The notes under the pieces: model-generated
What the model saw: only the letters and a program-made list of their open reading frames with translations
The model's database searches: none
Told to the model about the DNA's origin: nothing
Origin: an uncultured Clostridia bacterium
GTDB taxonomy: Bacteria > Bacillota > Clostridia > Christensenellales > Aristaeellaceae
Length of the DNA: 5,202 bases
Assembly (NCBI GenBank): GCA_946626395.1
Contig: CAMOUF010000127.1
Span: 1-5,202, forward strand
Direction of reading: 5' to 3'
Translations under genes and position numbers: made by a program
Part shown: in pieces, positions 1-5,156 of the stretch
Layout of the letters: every line of letters starts with the position of its first letter
How positions within the stretch are numbered: position 1 is the stretch's first letter

Positions 1-79
1 CCAGGCTGTATTTTTCCCGCCGTTCCTGACGCTCCCATTCCCGGCGCTGTTCCCGTTCCTGCCAGCTTGGATGATCCAT
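1..79 (-). CDS. N-terminus of an unknown, highly charged protein (partial)
   Basis: The gene runs off the left edge, so only the first 26 codons are visible. The ATG at 79 is preceded by AGGAGG with an 8-base gap, which is a near-ideal ribosome binding site and the main reason to believe the gene. The peptide starts MDHPSWQEREQRR and continues as a run of Glu, Arg and Gln with two Trp, ending EKYSL. It has no signal peptide or membrane segment so far and would fit a short cytoplasmic helix or coiled-coil start. It begins 59 bases after the trmL stop on the same strand and may be co-transcribed with trmL or use the weak promoter at 117-144. I do not recognise the family, and the visible part is too short and compositionally biased to assign a function. 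Confidence 0.7.
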   Translation of the reverse strand, partial: MDHPSWQEREQRREWERQERREKYSL

Positions 80-116
80 GTTCTGCGCCTCCTTTTATTG
101 ACTGACGGCTTTTCCG

Positions 117-144
117 ATTCTATACCGCAAAGACGAAATCACAA
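117..144 (-). promoter_or_regulatory. Possible weak promoter for the gene at 1-79
   Basis: On the minus strand TTGTGA (139-144) and TAGAAT (117-122) are separated by 16 bases. The -10 matches the sigma-A consensus at 5 of 6 positions and the -35 at 4 of 6. The -35 overlaps the trmL stop codon. It would give a leader of roughly 30 bases before the ATG at 79. Read-through from trmL is an equally good explanation. Confidence 0.35.
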
Positions 145-654
145 ATAATCCATCCAGGGCGCGGCCTCGTCCTGCCGGCCGGTGAGCTGCCCCTCTGCCG
201 ACAGCCCGGGGAACCCCTGCTGCCGCAGCGCCTCATACACCACGATGGCCACGGAGTTGGCCAGGTTCAGGGAGCGGGCGTCGGGGCGCATGGGGATGCG
301 CACGCACCGGTCATAGACCCTTTCCAGCAGCGATTCCGGCAGGCCCCTGGTTTCACAGCCGAACACCAAAAAATCGTCGGCTCCATACCGGGCCTCGGTG
401 TACGCCCGGGGCGCTTTGGTGGAAGCAAAATGATAGTTCGCCCCGGGATACTTTTCCATCAGCGCTTCAAAGGAGGGCAGCACCTGGATTTCCACCATGG
501 AAAAATAATCCAGCCCCGCCCGTTTCATATATTTGTCCGCCAGCTGAAACCCCAGCGGCTCGATCAGAATCAGCCCCGTCCGGGTGGCGGCGCAGGTGCG
601 GGCAATATTGCCCGTGTTCTGGGGAATTTCCGGGGCGTACAAAACCACGTGCAT
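139..654 (-). CDS. trmL: tRNA (cytidine/uridine-34 2'-O)-methyltransferase TrmL
   Basis: This is a SPOUT-family enzyme that uses S-adenosylmethionine to methylate the 2'-OH of the wobble nucleotide 34 in certain leucine tRNAs, as characterised for E. coli TrmL. It acts in the cytoplasm as a homodimer. The 171-residue product has all three family motifs: PEIPQNTGNIART (residues 8-20) with EPLGF (32-36), FGCETRGLP (98-106), and IPMRPDARSLNLANSVAIV (120-138), which form the knotted cofactor site and dimer face. The E. coli protein is about 157 residues, so the tail after FPG (148-150) is slightly longer here. I chose the ATG at 654 because AAGGA lies 7 bases upstream and the protein then starts at the family's usual HVVLYAPEIPQNTGN. 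An in-frame ATG at 828 would add 58 residues read through the folded intergenic element and has no ribosome binding site. No convincing promoter lies directly upstream. Confidence 0.95.
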   Translation of the reverse strand: MHVVLYAPEIPQNTGNIARTCAATRTGLILIEPLGFQLADKYMKRAGLDYFSMVEIQVLPSFEALMEKYPGANYHFASTKAPRAYTEARYGADDFLVFGCETRGLPESLLERVYDRCVRIPMRPDARSLNLANSVAIVVYEALRQQGFPGLSAEGQLTGRQDEAAPWMDYL

Positions 655-690
655 AACAGAGTCCTTTCTTACCGGTTTTTTATTTTTCTC

Positions 691-720
691 AGGCTTGGGG
701 AGCCAAGCTTTGTTTTTTCT
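691..720 (+). terminator. Terminator-like hairpin plus T-tract, oriented against trmL
   Basis: AGGCTTGG (691-698) pairs with CCAAGCTT (703-710) around a GGAG loop, giving 8 pairs including one G-T. The plus strand then reads TGTTTTTTCT. This is the shape of an intrinsic terminator for plus-strand transcription, yet no plus-strand gene lies before it. In the trmL leader (minus strand) the same hairpin is followed by A-rich sequence, so it should not terminate trmL. It could stop antisense transcripts, or simply be a structured part of the leader. Confidence 0.5.
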
Positions 721-758
721 ATCATTACCTACCCAAATCGCCTTTCTCGGAAGGGGGC

Positions 759-895
759 CTGGGGGAAACCTCTCTTTGGAATTGCTACGCATGGCCTGCG
801 CTGCGCTTGCCCATGCTCCTTTCACCATGACACATGGCGTGTAACGCGCCAGACATCCCTTCGGGCTGTCTGGCTATAAGAGCGGTTTCCCCCAG
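759..895 (-). repeat. Branched, inverted-repeat-bounded element (possible structured RNA or small mobile repeat)
   Basis: The ends form an 18-bp inverted repeat with one mismatch (759-776 against 878-895; core CTGGGGGAAACC). Three further hairpins lie inside. GCATGG 789-794 pairs with CCATGC 811-816. CCATG 825-829 pairs with CATGG 833-837. GCCAGACA 848-855 pairs with TGTCTGGC 867-874 and continues inward, after one mismatch, as CCC-TTC-GGG. Read as RNA this is a long closing helix with three arms, like a four-way junction. It fills most of the gap between the UxaB-like gene and trmL, ending 6 bases after the UxaB-like stop. No T-tract follows the closing helix on the minus strand, so it is not a simple terminator. 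I do not recognise it as a known RNA family. I chose the minus orientation because both neighbouring genes are read that way. It may be a dispersed palindromic element. Confidence 0.55.
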
Positions 896-901
896 CTTAT
901 T

Positions 902-1585
902 TCATACATGCTTTTTCCAGCTCTTTTCCAGGGCGTCCTTGAGGCCCAGCAATTGCAGATCCCGCAGTTGATCGGCAATCAAGTCCTCCAGGCCGGGAAG
1001 CTCCCGCAGGTCCGTATCCCAGATGGCCCGGTCGCTGAGGGCGGCGTAGGCCAGGGATTCCGCGGGCATATCGCAGGACAGGCGGGAGAAGGAAGCAAGG
1101 ATTTCCTCGTCCTCGTTGAGATAACATTTCTCGCCATTTTTGAGAATGGTGAACCGCCCGTCCTCCTCCTGCCGGGCCCCGGCAAAGAGCATGATCAGCG
1201 CGGCCAGGCTCATGCACAGGCAGGGGGGCAGCTCCTCTTCCCGCTCCGCAAAGGTTTTGATCGTGGGCAGCACCTGATCCGCCCAGGCCCGGACAGCGCT
1301 TTGCATCAGCAGCGCCAGGGGCTGGGTCACGGCGGGGCTTTCCATATCCCGGCACACCGCCATGGCCACCGGGTCCAGCACCTCCCGGCCCAGGCCCATG
1401 CAGGGCATGATCTCGTGGAGCAGCGCATGGCCCTGCCAGGCCCGGATGGCGTCGTCCTTCATGCAGTCCCGCAGGGTATCCAATCCCGCCAGCATCCCGG
1501 CGGGCAATATGGTATAATGCAGGCAGCCCTCCATCTGTTTCCGGGCCAGCCGCGCCGTTTCCTGTTTCCGTTCCTCGATGGTCAT
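902..1585 (-). CDS. Stand-alone C-terminal domain of a tagaturonate reductase/mannitol dehydrogenase-like protein
   Basis: The 227-residue product resembles only the C-terminal helical half of the long-chain polyol dehydrogenase family (UxaB, UxuB, MtlD; usually around 480 residues). Resembling stretches are LAGLDTLRDCMKDD (32-45), HEIMP (57-61), VLPTIKTF (105-112), LPPCLCMSLAALIMLFAG (119-136), YLNEDEEIL (155-163) and DLRELPGLED (192-201). The NAD-binding Rossmann half is absent. This is not an edge effect: an in-frame TGA (1610-1612) sits just upstream, and the start has its own GGAGG 7 bases away and a strong promoter at 1618-1646. By my recalled alignment, His23 matches the family's catalytic His, while the Asn of the NGxH motif is replaced. 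Oxidoreductase activity is therefore unlikely. It may be an expressed, repurposed domain or a decaying remnant. Codon use looks normal and the frame is intact. The family call rests on remembered motifs, not a search. Confidence 0.7.
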   Translation of the reverse strand: MTIEERKQETARLARKQMEGCLHYTILPAGMLAGLDTLRDCMKDDAIRAWQGHALLHEIMPCMGLGREVLDPVAMAVCRDMESPAVTQPLALLMQSAVRAWADQVLPTIKTFAEREEELPPCLCMSLAALIMLFAGARQEEDGRFTILKNGEKCYLNEDEEILASFSRLSCDMPAESLAYAALSDRAIWDTDLRELPGLEDLIADQLRDLQLLGLKDALEKSWKKHV

Positions 1586-1617
1586 TCCTTTGCCTCCGCT
1601 GTTTCCAATTCAGCTTT

Positions 1618-1646
1618 ATTTTACCAGAGTTTTTTCCGGGTGTAAA
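1618..1646 (-). promoter_or_regulatory. Sigma-A-type promoter for the UxaB-like gene
   Basis: On the minus strand TTTACA (1641-1646) is followed after exactly 17 bases by TAAAAT (1618-1623), with TGG directly before it, making an extended -10. Each hexamer differs from consensus at one position. It lies about 33 bases upstream of the ATG at 1585 and may also supply transcription of trmL. Confidence 0.85.
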
Positions 1647-1661
1647 GCGGGAGAAGCAGGA

Positions 1662-1690
1662 TTGAAAAATGCGGGGGATGATGCTATAAT
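1662..1690 (+). promoter_or_regulatory. pgsA: Sigma-A-type promoter for pgsA
   Basis: TTGAAA (1662-1667) and a perfect TATAAT (1685-1690) are separated by 17 bases, and TGC before the -10 gives an extended form. It stands back to back with the minus-strand promoter, with only 15 bases between the two -35 boxes. The predicted leader before the pgsA GTG is about 60 bases. Confidence 0.9.
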
Positions 1691-1756
1691 GAGCGCTGGT
1701 AAGGGAGGATTCTTCTTCCATTTCCAAATGATACACCGTCAGGAGTTGACCCCGCT

Positions 1757-2332
1757 GTGCCCAAGGAAAAGGAAAATATCTGGAATGTGCCCAATGCGCT
1801 GACCATGATCCGCTTTCTGCTGATCCCCGTGTATTGGTATTTCATACTGGACGACCGTTTTTACCCCGCGCTGATCGTGTTCGTGGCAGCCAGCCTGACC
1901 GACCTGGCCGACGGTTATATCGCCCGGCGTTTTAACCTGATCACCAATTTCGGCAAGCTCATGGACCCCCTGGCGGACAAGGTCATGTCCATCAGCGTGA
2001 TGCTGTCGCTGGCCATCAAGGGCATCGTTCCCTGGGCGGCGGTGGCCATCCTGTTTCTCAAGGAAGGCGTGCTGGTCGTGGGCGGCATCCTGCTGTACCG
2101 CAGAAACGTGGTGGTATATTCCAAGTGGATCGGCAAGCTGGCCCAGACCGTGGTGGTCTGTTCCCTGATTTCCTGCTTCTTCCATGAATGGATCAACACC
2201 CATTTGGGCTTCCCCCTCCATGTGTATCTGGTGTGGGCAGGGGTGGGCCTGACACTGTGCGCCCTCATCTATTACGTGGTCATGGCCCTGCGGATGAATA
2301 AAGAAGCCAAAACGGAAAACGAATCAGCGTAA
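1757..2332 (+). CDS. pgsA: CDP-diacylglycerol--glycerol-3-phosphate 3-phosphatidyltransferase (PGP synthase)
   Basis: This integral membrane enzyme joins CDP-diacylglycerol and sn-glycerol 3-phosphate to give phosphatidylglycerol phosphate and CMP, the committed step to phosphatidylglycerol and cardiolipin. The 191-residue product has the complete CDP-alcohol phosphatidyltransferase signature D-x2-D-G-x2-A-R-x8-G-x3-D-x3-D. Its metal and substrate residues are Asp49, Asp52, Gly53, Ala56, Arg57, Gly66, Asp70 and Asp74. The start region NVPNALTMIR (10-19) and the GKL near residue 126 are typical of PgsA. Hydrophobic segments lie around 20-31, 35-48, 77-113, 128-142 and 154-178, which fits the multi-pass family fold, and the length is normal. 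The start is the GTG at 1757. The nearest ribosome binding site, AGGAG at 1741-1745, is 11 bases away, rather far, so initiation may be modest. No in-frame ATG lies nearby. Its own promoter and terminator suggest a single-gene unit. Confidence 0.95.
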   Translation: MPKEKENIWNVPNALTMIRFLLIPVYWYFILDDRFYPALIVFVAASLTDLADGYIARRFNLITNFGKLMDPLADKVMSISVMLSLAIKGIVPWAAVAILFLKEGVLVVGGILLYRRNVVVYSKWIGKLAQTVVVCSLISCFFHEWINTHLGFPLHVYLVWAGVGLTLCALIYYVVMALRMNKEAKTENESA

Positions 2333-2350
2333 CCCCTTCCCAGCCTTTGG

Positions 2351-2389
2351 AACGCCCCCGGACAATTCTGTTCCCGGAGGCGTTTTTTT
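2351..2389 (+). terminator. Intrinsic terminator of pgsA
   Basis: AACGCC (2351-2356) plus CCGG (2358-2361) pair with CCGG (2374-2377) plus GGCGTT (2379-2384), with a single C/A mismatch and a 12-base loop. Seven T residues (2383-2389) overlap and follow the 3' arm. It starts 19 bases after the pgsA stop. Confidence 0.92.
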
Positions 2390-2397
2390 GCAGGGCA

Positions 2398-2515
2398 CTT
2401 TCAATCAGTTAGGAGTGAGGAGTTAGGAGTGAGGAGTTAATAGTTGGCGCTTCGCGCCAGGATACGCAGTTTTCAACTCCTCACTCCTCATTCCTAACTC
2501 CTCACTGATTGAAAG
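2398..2515. repeat. Palindromic element A built from 7-bp units
   Basis: Two 41-bp arms (2398-2438 and 2475-2515) are reverse complements with four mismatches. The outer 12 bp, CTTTCAATCAGT and ACTGATTGAAAG, match exactly. Inward from these, the arms are tandem heptads: TTAGGAG and TGAGGAG alternate, making a 14-bp direct repeat twice in the left arm. The 36-bp centre carries a perfect mini-hairpin, TGGCGC-TTC-GCGCCA (2445-2459). It encodes no ORF and lies between the pgsA terminator and the next promoter. The architecture suggests a small non-autonomous mobile or dispersed repeat. No obvious target-site duplication is visible at the edges. Confidence 0.85.
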
Positions 2516-2543
2516 CGAAATCGCGGCGAATGTGTGGCAGCGC

Positions 2544-2573
2544 TTGCGGGGCGGGGGCGGGGCGTGGTATAAT
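2544..2573 (+). promoter_or_regulatory. Promoter of the two-component operon, with a G-tract spacer
   Basis: A perfect TATAAT (2568-2573) is preceded by TGG, an extended -10. The best -35 is TTGCGG (2544-2549), only 3 of 6 matches, at an 18-base spacing. A weak -35 with an extended -10 is a plausible combination. The spacer holds three G-tracts (2548-2551, 2553-2557, 2559-2562) separated by single C residues. The predicted transcript starts about 25 bases before the regulator's ATG. Confidence 0.75.
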
Positions 2574-2603
2574 AGAACCAAAGTTCAACTGGAGGGATGG
2601 GGA

Positions 2604-3302
2604 ATGAATAAAAAAAAGCTGATCCTGATTGCCGACGACGAAATCGGCATCCATGAATCGCTGAGAATATATCTGACCCGGGAAGATTACGAGGTCTATT
2701 CCGTGTTTCGGGGGGACGACGTGATGGAAGCCTTCCTGCGGATGCGGCCGGACCTGGTGATCCTGGACATCATGATGCCCGGGCGCTCGGGCACGCAGGT
2801 GTGCGCCGATATCCGGGCCATTTCCATGACGCCCATCATTATGCTCACCGCCAAGGGCGAAGAGGTGGACAAGCTGCTGGGCTTTGCCCTGGGGGCGGAC
2901 GACTATATCGTCAAGCCCTTCTCCCCCCGGGAGATCGTGAGCCGCATCGCCGTGATTTTCCGGCGCATGAACCAAATGCAGGCCGCCCCCGACCAGAGCA
3001 AGCTGACGGTGGGCAACACGGAAATCGACCTGAAATGCTATGAGGTGCACGTGAACGGGGAAAGCGTGCTGCTCAGCCCCAAGGAAGTGGAGATATTGCA
3101 CCTGATGGCCAGCCATCCCCGGCAGGTGTTTACCCGGGAACAATTGCTGGACAATATCTGGGGCTTTGATTTCAACGGCGATCCCCGGGTGGTGGACACC
3201 AGCATCAAGCGCATCCGCAAAAAGCTGCCGGAAAACACGGATATCATGCTGCGCTCCGTGTACGGCGTAGGCTACAAGGTGGAGGTGCAGGAGGATGCAT
3301 AG
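2604..3302 (+). CDS. OmpR/PhoB-family response regulator
   Basis: This cytoplasmic transcription factor is the output half of the two-component system formed with the overlapping kinase gene. The 232-residue product has a receiver domain (about 5-120) with the acidic pair Asp11/Asp12, phosphoacceptor Asp55 in LVILDIMMPG, conserved Thr82 (MLTAK) and Lys104 (VKPF). A winged-helix DNA-binding domain follows (about 132-228) with LSPKEVEILHLM, the helix around VVDTSIKRIRKKL, and the C-terminal hairpin SVYGVGYKVE. Length and layout are standard. The start is the ATG at 2604, since GGAGGG lies 7 bases upstream and MNKKKLILIADDE is a typical opening; an upstream extension to 2532 would cross the promoter. 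Codons 3-5 contain a run of eight A residues. Phosphorylation by the partner kinase should drive dimer binding to direct-repeat operators. The PhoB-like layout alone does not identify the regulon. Confidence 0.95.
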   Translation: MNKKKLILIADDEIGIHESLRIYLTREDYEVYSVFRGDDVMEAFLRMRPDLVILDIMMPGRSGTQVCADIRAISMTPIIMLTAKGEEVDKLLGFALGADDYIVKPFSPREIVSRIAVIFRRMNQMQAAPDQSKLTVGNTEIDLKCYEVHVNGESVLLSPKEVEILHLMASHPRQVFTREQLLDNIWGFDFNGDPRVVDTSIKRIRKKLPENTDIMLRSVYGVGYKVEVQEDA

Positions 3303-5016
3303 GTTTTCCTCCTCCTTCGTCCGGCTGCTGACGCTGACGCTGCTGGTCATTTTCGCGCTGGCGGCGGTGATGGTGATGATGAGCAGCTATTTCTTTGAAG
3401 ACATCTATTCCGCCGTGATATACAACAGCATCACCAAAAGCCTAAGGGACGCGGAGCGGCTGTACGACGGGCTGCTGACGGGCGAAATCAGCCCCATGAC
3501 CCTGTACGCGGCGGTGAACCCCGTTCTCAATTCGGACGGGGCCTTTTATATGATGCTGACGGAAAACCGGCATGTGGTAGTGTACACCGAATCGGCGGCA
3601 CCCTATTTTACCGGCGGCACCCTGTCCTCCCTGCTGGACGCGGCGGACAAGGAAACCTCTGCCACCGTGCGCAAGCAGGCGGGAAACAAGCTGGCCATGA
3701 TCGCCGGGAGAAAGATCGTGGGGGGGTATGTGCTGGCGGGGCGGCCCATGCGCTCCATGTCCGGGGCGGCAGCGTCCTTCCGCAACCGGATGCTGATTGC
3801 CATGGGCGTGGTGTCCGTTGCCATGGCCATCATCGGCGTGCTCTCCGCCCGGCACGCCTCCAAGCCCGTCCGGATCATTACGGACATGGCGGGCCGCCTG
3901 GCGGAGGGCGAGCAGGTACGGCTGCCGGAAAACCTGCCCAATGAGGAAATGCGGGAAATCGCCGTGGTGCTCAACGAAATGAGCGGCAAGGTGGCCAAAT
4001 CCATCAGCGACCTGAAATATGAAAAGGAAACCATGGCCCTGATCCTGGAGGGCCTGAACGAAGGCATCCTGGCCGTGGACACCCGGGGCGGCATCCTGCA
4101 TGAAAACGCCACCGCCTGGCGTCTGCTGGGCGGGGAGGAAACAGAGGCTTCCCGGGCCGTGATGGAAGCCCTGCGGGAAGACAGGCAGGAGGATCAATGG
4201 GACCGGAAATTCCCAACCGGCGGCCGGGTGCTCTTTTTCGCCGTGTCCCGGCTGCCTTCTTCCGGCCGGAACCCCCGGAACCGGGGCACCGTGGCCCTGA
4301 TCCGGGACATTACCGAGCAGGAGCGGCTGGAACGCACCCGGTACGATTATGTGGCCAATATCTCCCATGAGCTGCGCACGCCCCTGGCCTCCATCCGGGG
4401 CCTGGGCGAAGGGCTGAGGGACGGGCTGGTCACCGAGGAAAACGACCGGCAGAAATATTACAATATCATTGTGGAGGAGGTCACCCGCCTGTCCCGGCTG
4501 GTCAACGATCTGCTGGAGCTGAGCAGCCTCCAGTCCAACCCCGCCGCCTTTGAAATGGAGAAGGTGGCCCCCAACGAGCTGATCTATGACCTGTACGACC
4601 GAAACGGCAGCCTCTTCACGGAAAAGAGCATTGCCTTCCAGCGGACTCTTCCTCAGGAACCCCTGCCGGACATCCGCTCCAACGAGGACAGGCTGGCGGA
4701 GGTGCTGACCATCTTCCTGGACAACGCCCGGAAATATACCCCCGAGGGCGGAGAAGTGACCCTGGGCGCGGAAAAAACGGAGGCGGGCACACGGTTTTTC
4801 GTGCGGGACAGCGGCATCGGCATGGACGAGGAAACCCAGCGCCTGGCCTTCGACCGCTTCCACCAGGCCGAGCGCAGCCACAGCGGCAAGGGCAGCGGCC
4901 TGGGCCTGTCCATCGCCAAGGAAATATTGCAGAAAATGAATGTAAGCATCCAGCTGAAAAGCGTCTTGGGAAAGGGCAGCGAATTTTCCTTTGTGATCCC
5001 CTCTGCCGCTGAATGA
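3295..5016 (+). CDS. Membrane sensor histidine kinase (TM-sensor-TM-HAMP-PAS-HisKA-HATPase), PhoR-like
   Basis: This is the sensor of the two-component pair. It starts inside the regulator gene (ATGCATAG, 8-bp overlap) with GGAGGT 8 bases upstream, so the two are translationally coupled. The 573 residues comprise TM1 (about 9-31), an extracytoplasmic sensor of about 130 residues (32-163), TM2 (about 164-184), HAMP (about 185-240), a PAS-like domain (about 245-345, ending in RDITEQERLE), HisKA with phospho-acceptor His358 in ISHELRTP, and a HATPase_c domain. The ATP site has N-box Asn477 (FLDNARKY), DSGIG 505-509, FDRF 519-522 and GSGLGLS 533-539. All catalytic motifs are intact, so the kinase should be active. 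The domain order matches PhoR and similar kinases, but no phosphate genes lie nearby and I cannot name the signal. No U-tract terminator follows, only palindrome B. Confidence 0.95.
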   Translation: MHRFSSSFVRLLTLTLLVIFALAAVMVMMSSYFFEDIYSAVIYNSITKSLRDAERLYDGLLTGEISPMTLYAAVNPVLNSDGAFYMMLTENRHVVVYTESAAPYFTGGTLSSLLDAADKETSATVRKQAGNKLAMIAGRKIVGGYVLAGRPMRSMSGAAASFRNRMLIAMGVVSVAMAIIGVLSARHASKPVRIITDMAGRLAEGEQVRLPENLPNEEMREIAVVLNEMSGKVAKSISDLKYEKETMALILEGLNEGILAVDTRGGILHENATAWRLLGGEETEASRAVMEALREDRQEDQWDRKFPTGGRVLFFAVSRLPSSGRNPRNRGTVALIRDITEQERLERTRYDYVANISHELRTPLASIRGLGEGLRDGLVTEENDRQKYYNIIVEEVTRLSRLVNDLLELSSLQSNPAAFEMEKVAPNELIYDLYDRNGSLFTEKSIAFQRTLPQEPLPDIRSNEDRLAEVLTIFLDNARKYTPEGGEVTLGAEKTEAGTRFFVRDSGIGMDEETQRLAFDRFHQAERSHSGKGSGLGLSIAKEILQKMNVSIQLKSVLGKGSEFSFVIPSAAE

Positions 5017-5035
5017 TCGCCTGGACCGGACGGCC

Positions 5036-5138
5036 GTTCCATGCTGTCGGTTCCAGATTCTAAGCTATGATGCCCTGCGCAGCCAGCGCCCATGAGAAAA
5101 GACCATTTGGCTTAGAACTTGGAACTTTGAACTTGGAA
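5036..5138. repeat. Palindromic element B with degenerate 7-bp units
   Basis: GTTCCAGATTCTAAGC (5050-5065) is the reverse complement of GCTTAGAACTTGGAAC (5110-5125) except for two bases. The right arm continues as heptads TTAGAAC, TTGGAAC, TTTGAAC, TTGGAAC (5112-5139). Read inversely, the left arm keeps the same 7-bp register: TTAGAAT, CTGGAAC, one unlike unit, then ATGGAAC (5036-5042). The centre has a small GC hairpin, GCGC 5077-5080 with GCGC 5086-5089. It starts about 20 bases after the kinase stop. The plan resembles element A, but the unit differs and the left arm is more decayed. Confidence 0.65.
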
Positions 5139-5156
5139 CTTGCATCTTCCACGCAT

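Noticed and set aside
655..828. N-terminal extension of trmL from the in-frame ATG at 828
   Set aside because: The added 58 residues are read through the folded intergenic element, there is no ribosome binding site at 828, and TrmL family members start at the motif beginning at 654, which has AAGGA upstream.
430..879. 149-residue plus-strand ORF
   Set aside because: It is the antisense shadow of trmL and the intergenic element, is rich in His, Gly and Pro, and lacks a ribosome binding site.
1513..1518. Perfect TATAAT on the plus strand inside the UxaB-like gene
   Set aside because: There is no -35-like hexamer at 16-18 bases upstream and no plus-strand gene for it to serve.
908..1645. 245-residue plus-strand ORF antisense to the UxaB-like gene
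   Set aside because: The Gly/Gln/His-rich translation is typical of the antisense of GC-rich coding sequence and has no recognisable motif.
897..1736. 279-residue minus-strand ORF overlapping the UxaB-like gene
   Set aside because: It is a shifted frame with Gly/Ala/Pro/Arg-rich low-complexity protein and crosses the divergent promoters. The 902-1585 frame has the family motifs and the ribosome binding site.
2398..2515. CRISPR array or riboswitch reading of the heptad repeats
   Set aside because: The units are 7 or 14 bp with no unique spacers and the whole is an inverted palindrome, which fits neither a CRISPR array nor a known riboswitch fold.
3442..4881. 479-residue minus-strand ORF antisense to the kinase
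   Set aside because: It is long only because GC-rich codons avoid stops on the opposite strand. The His/Gly/Gln-rich protein has no domain and no ribosome binding site, whereas the sense frame is a complete histidine kinase.
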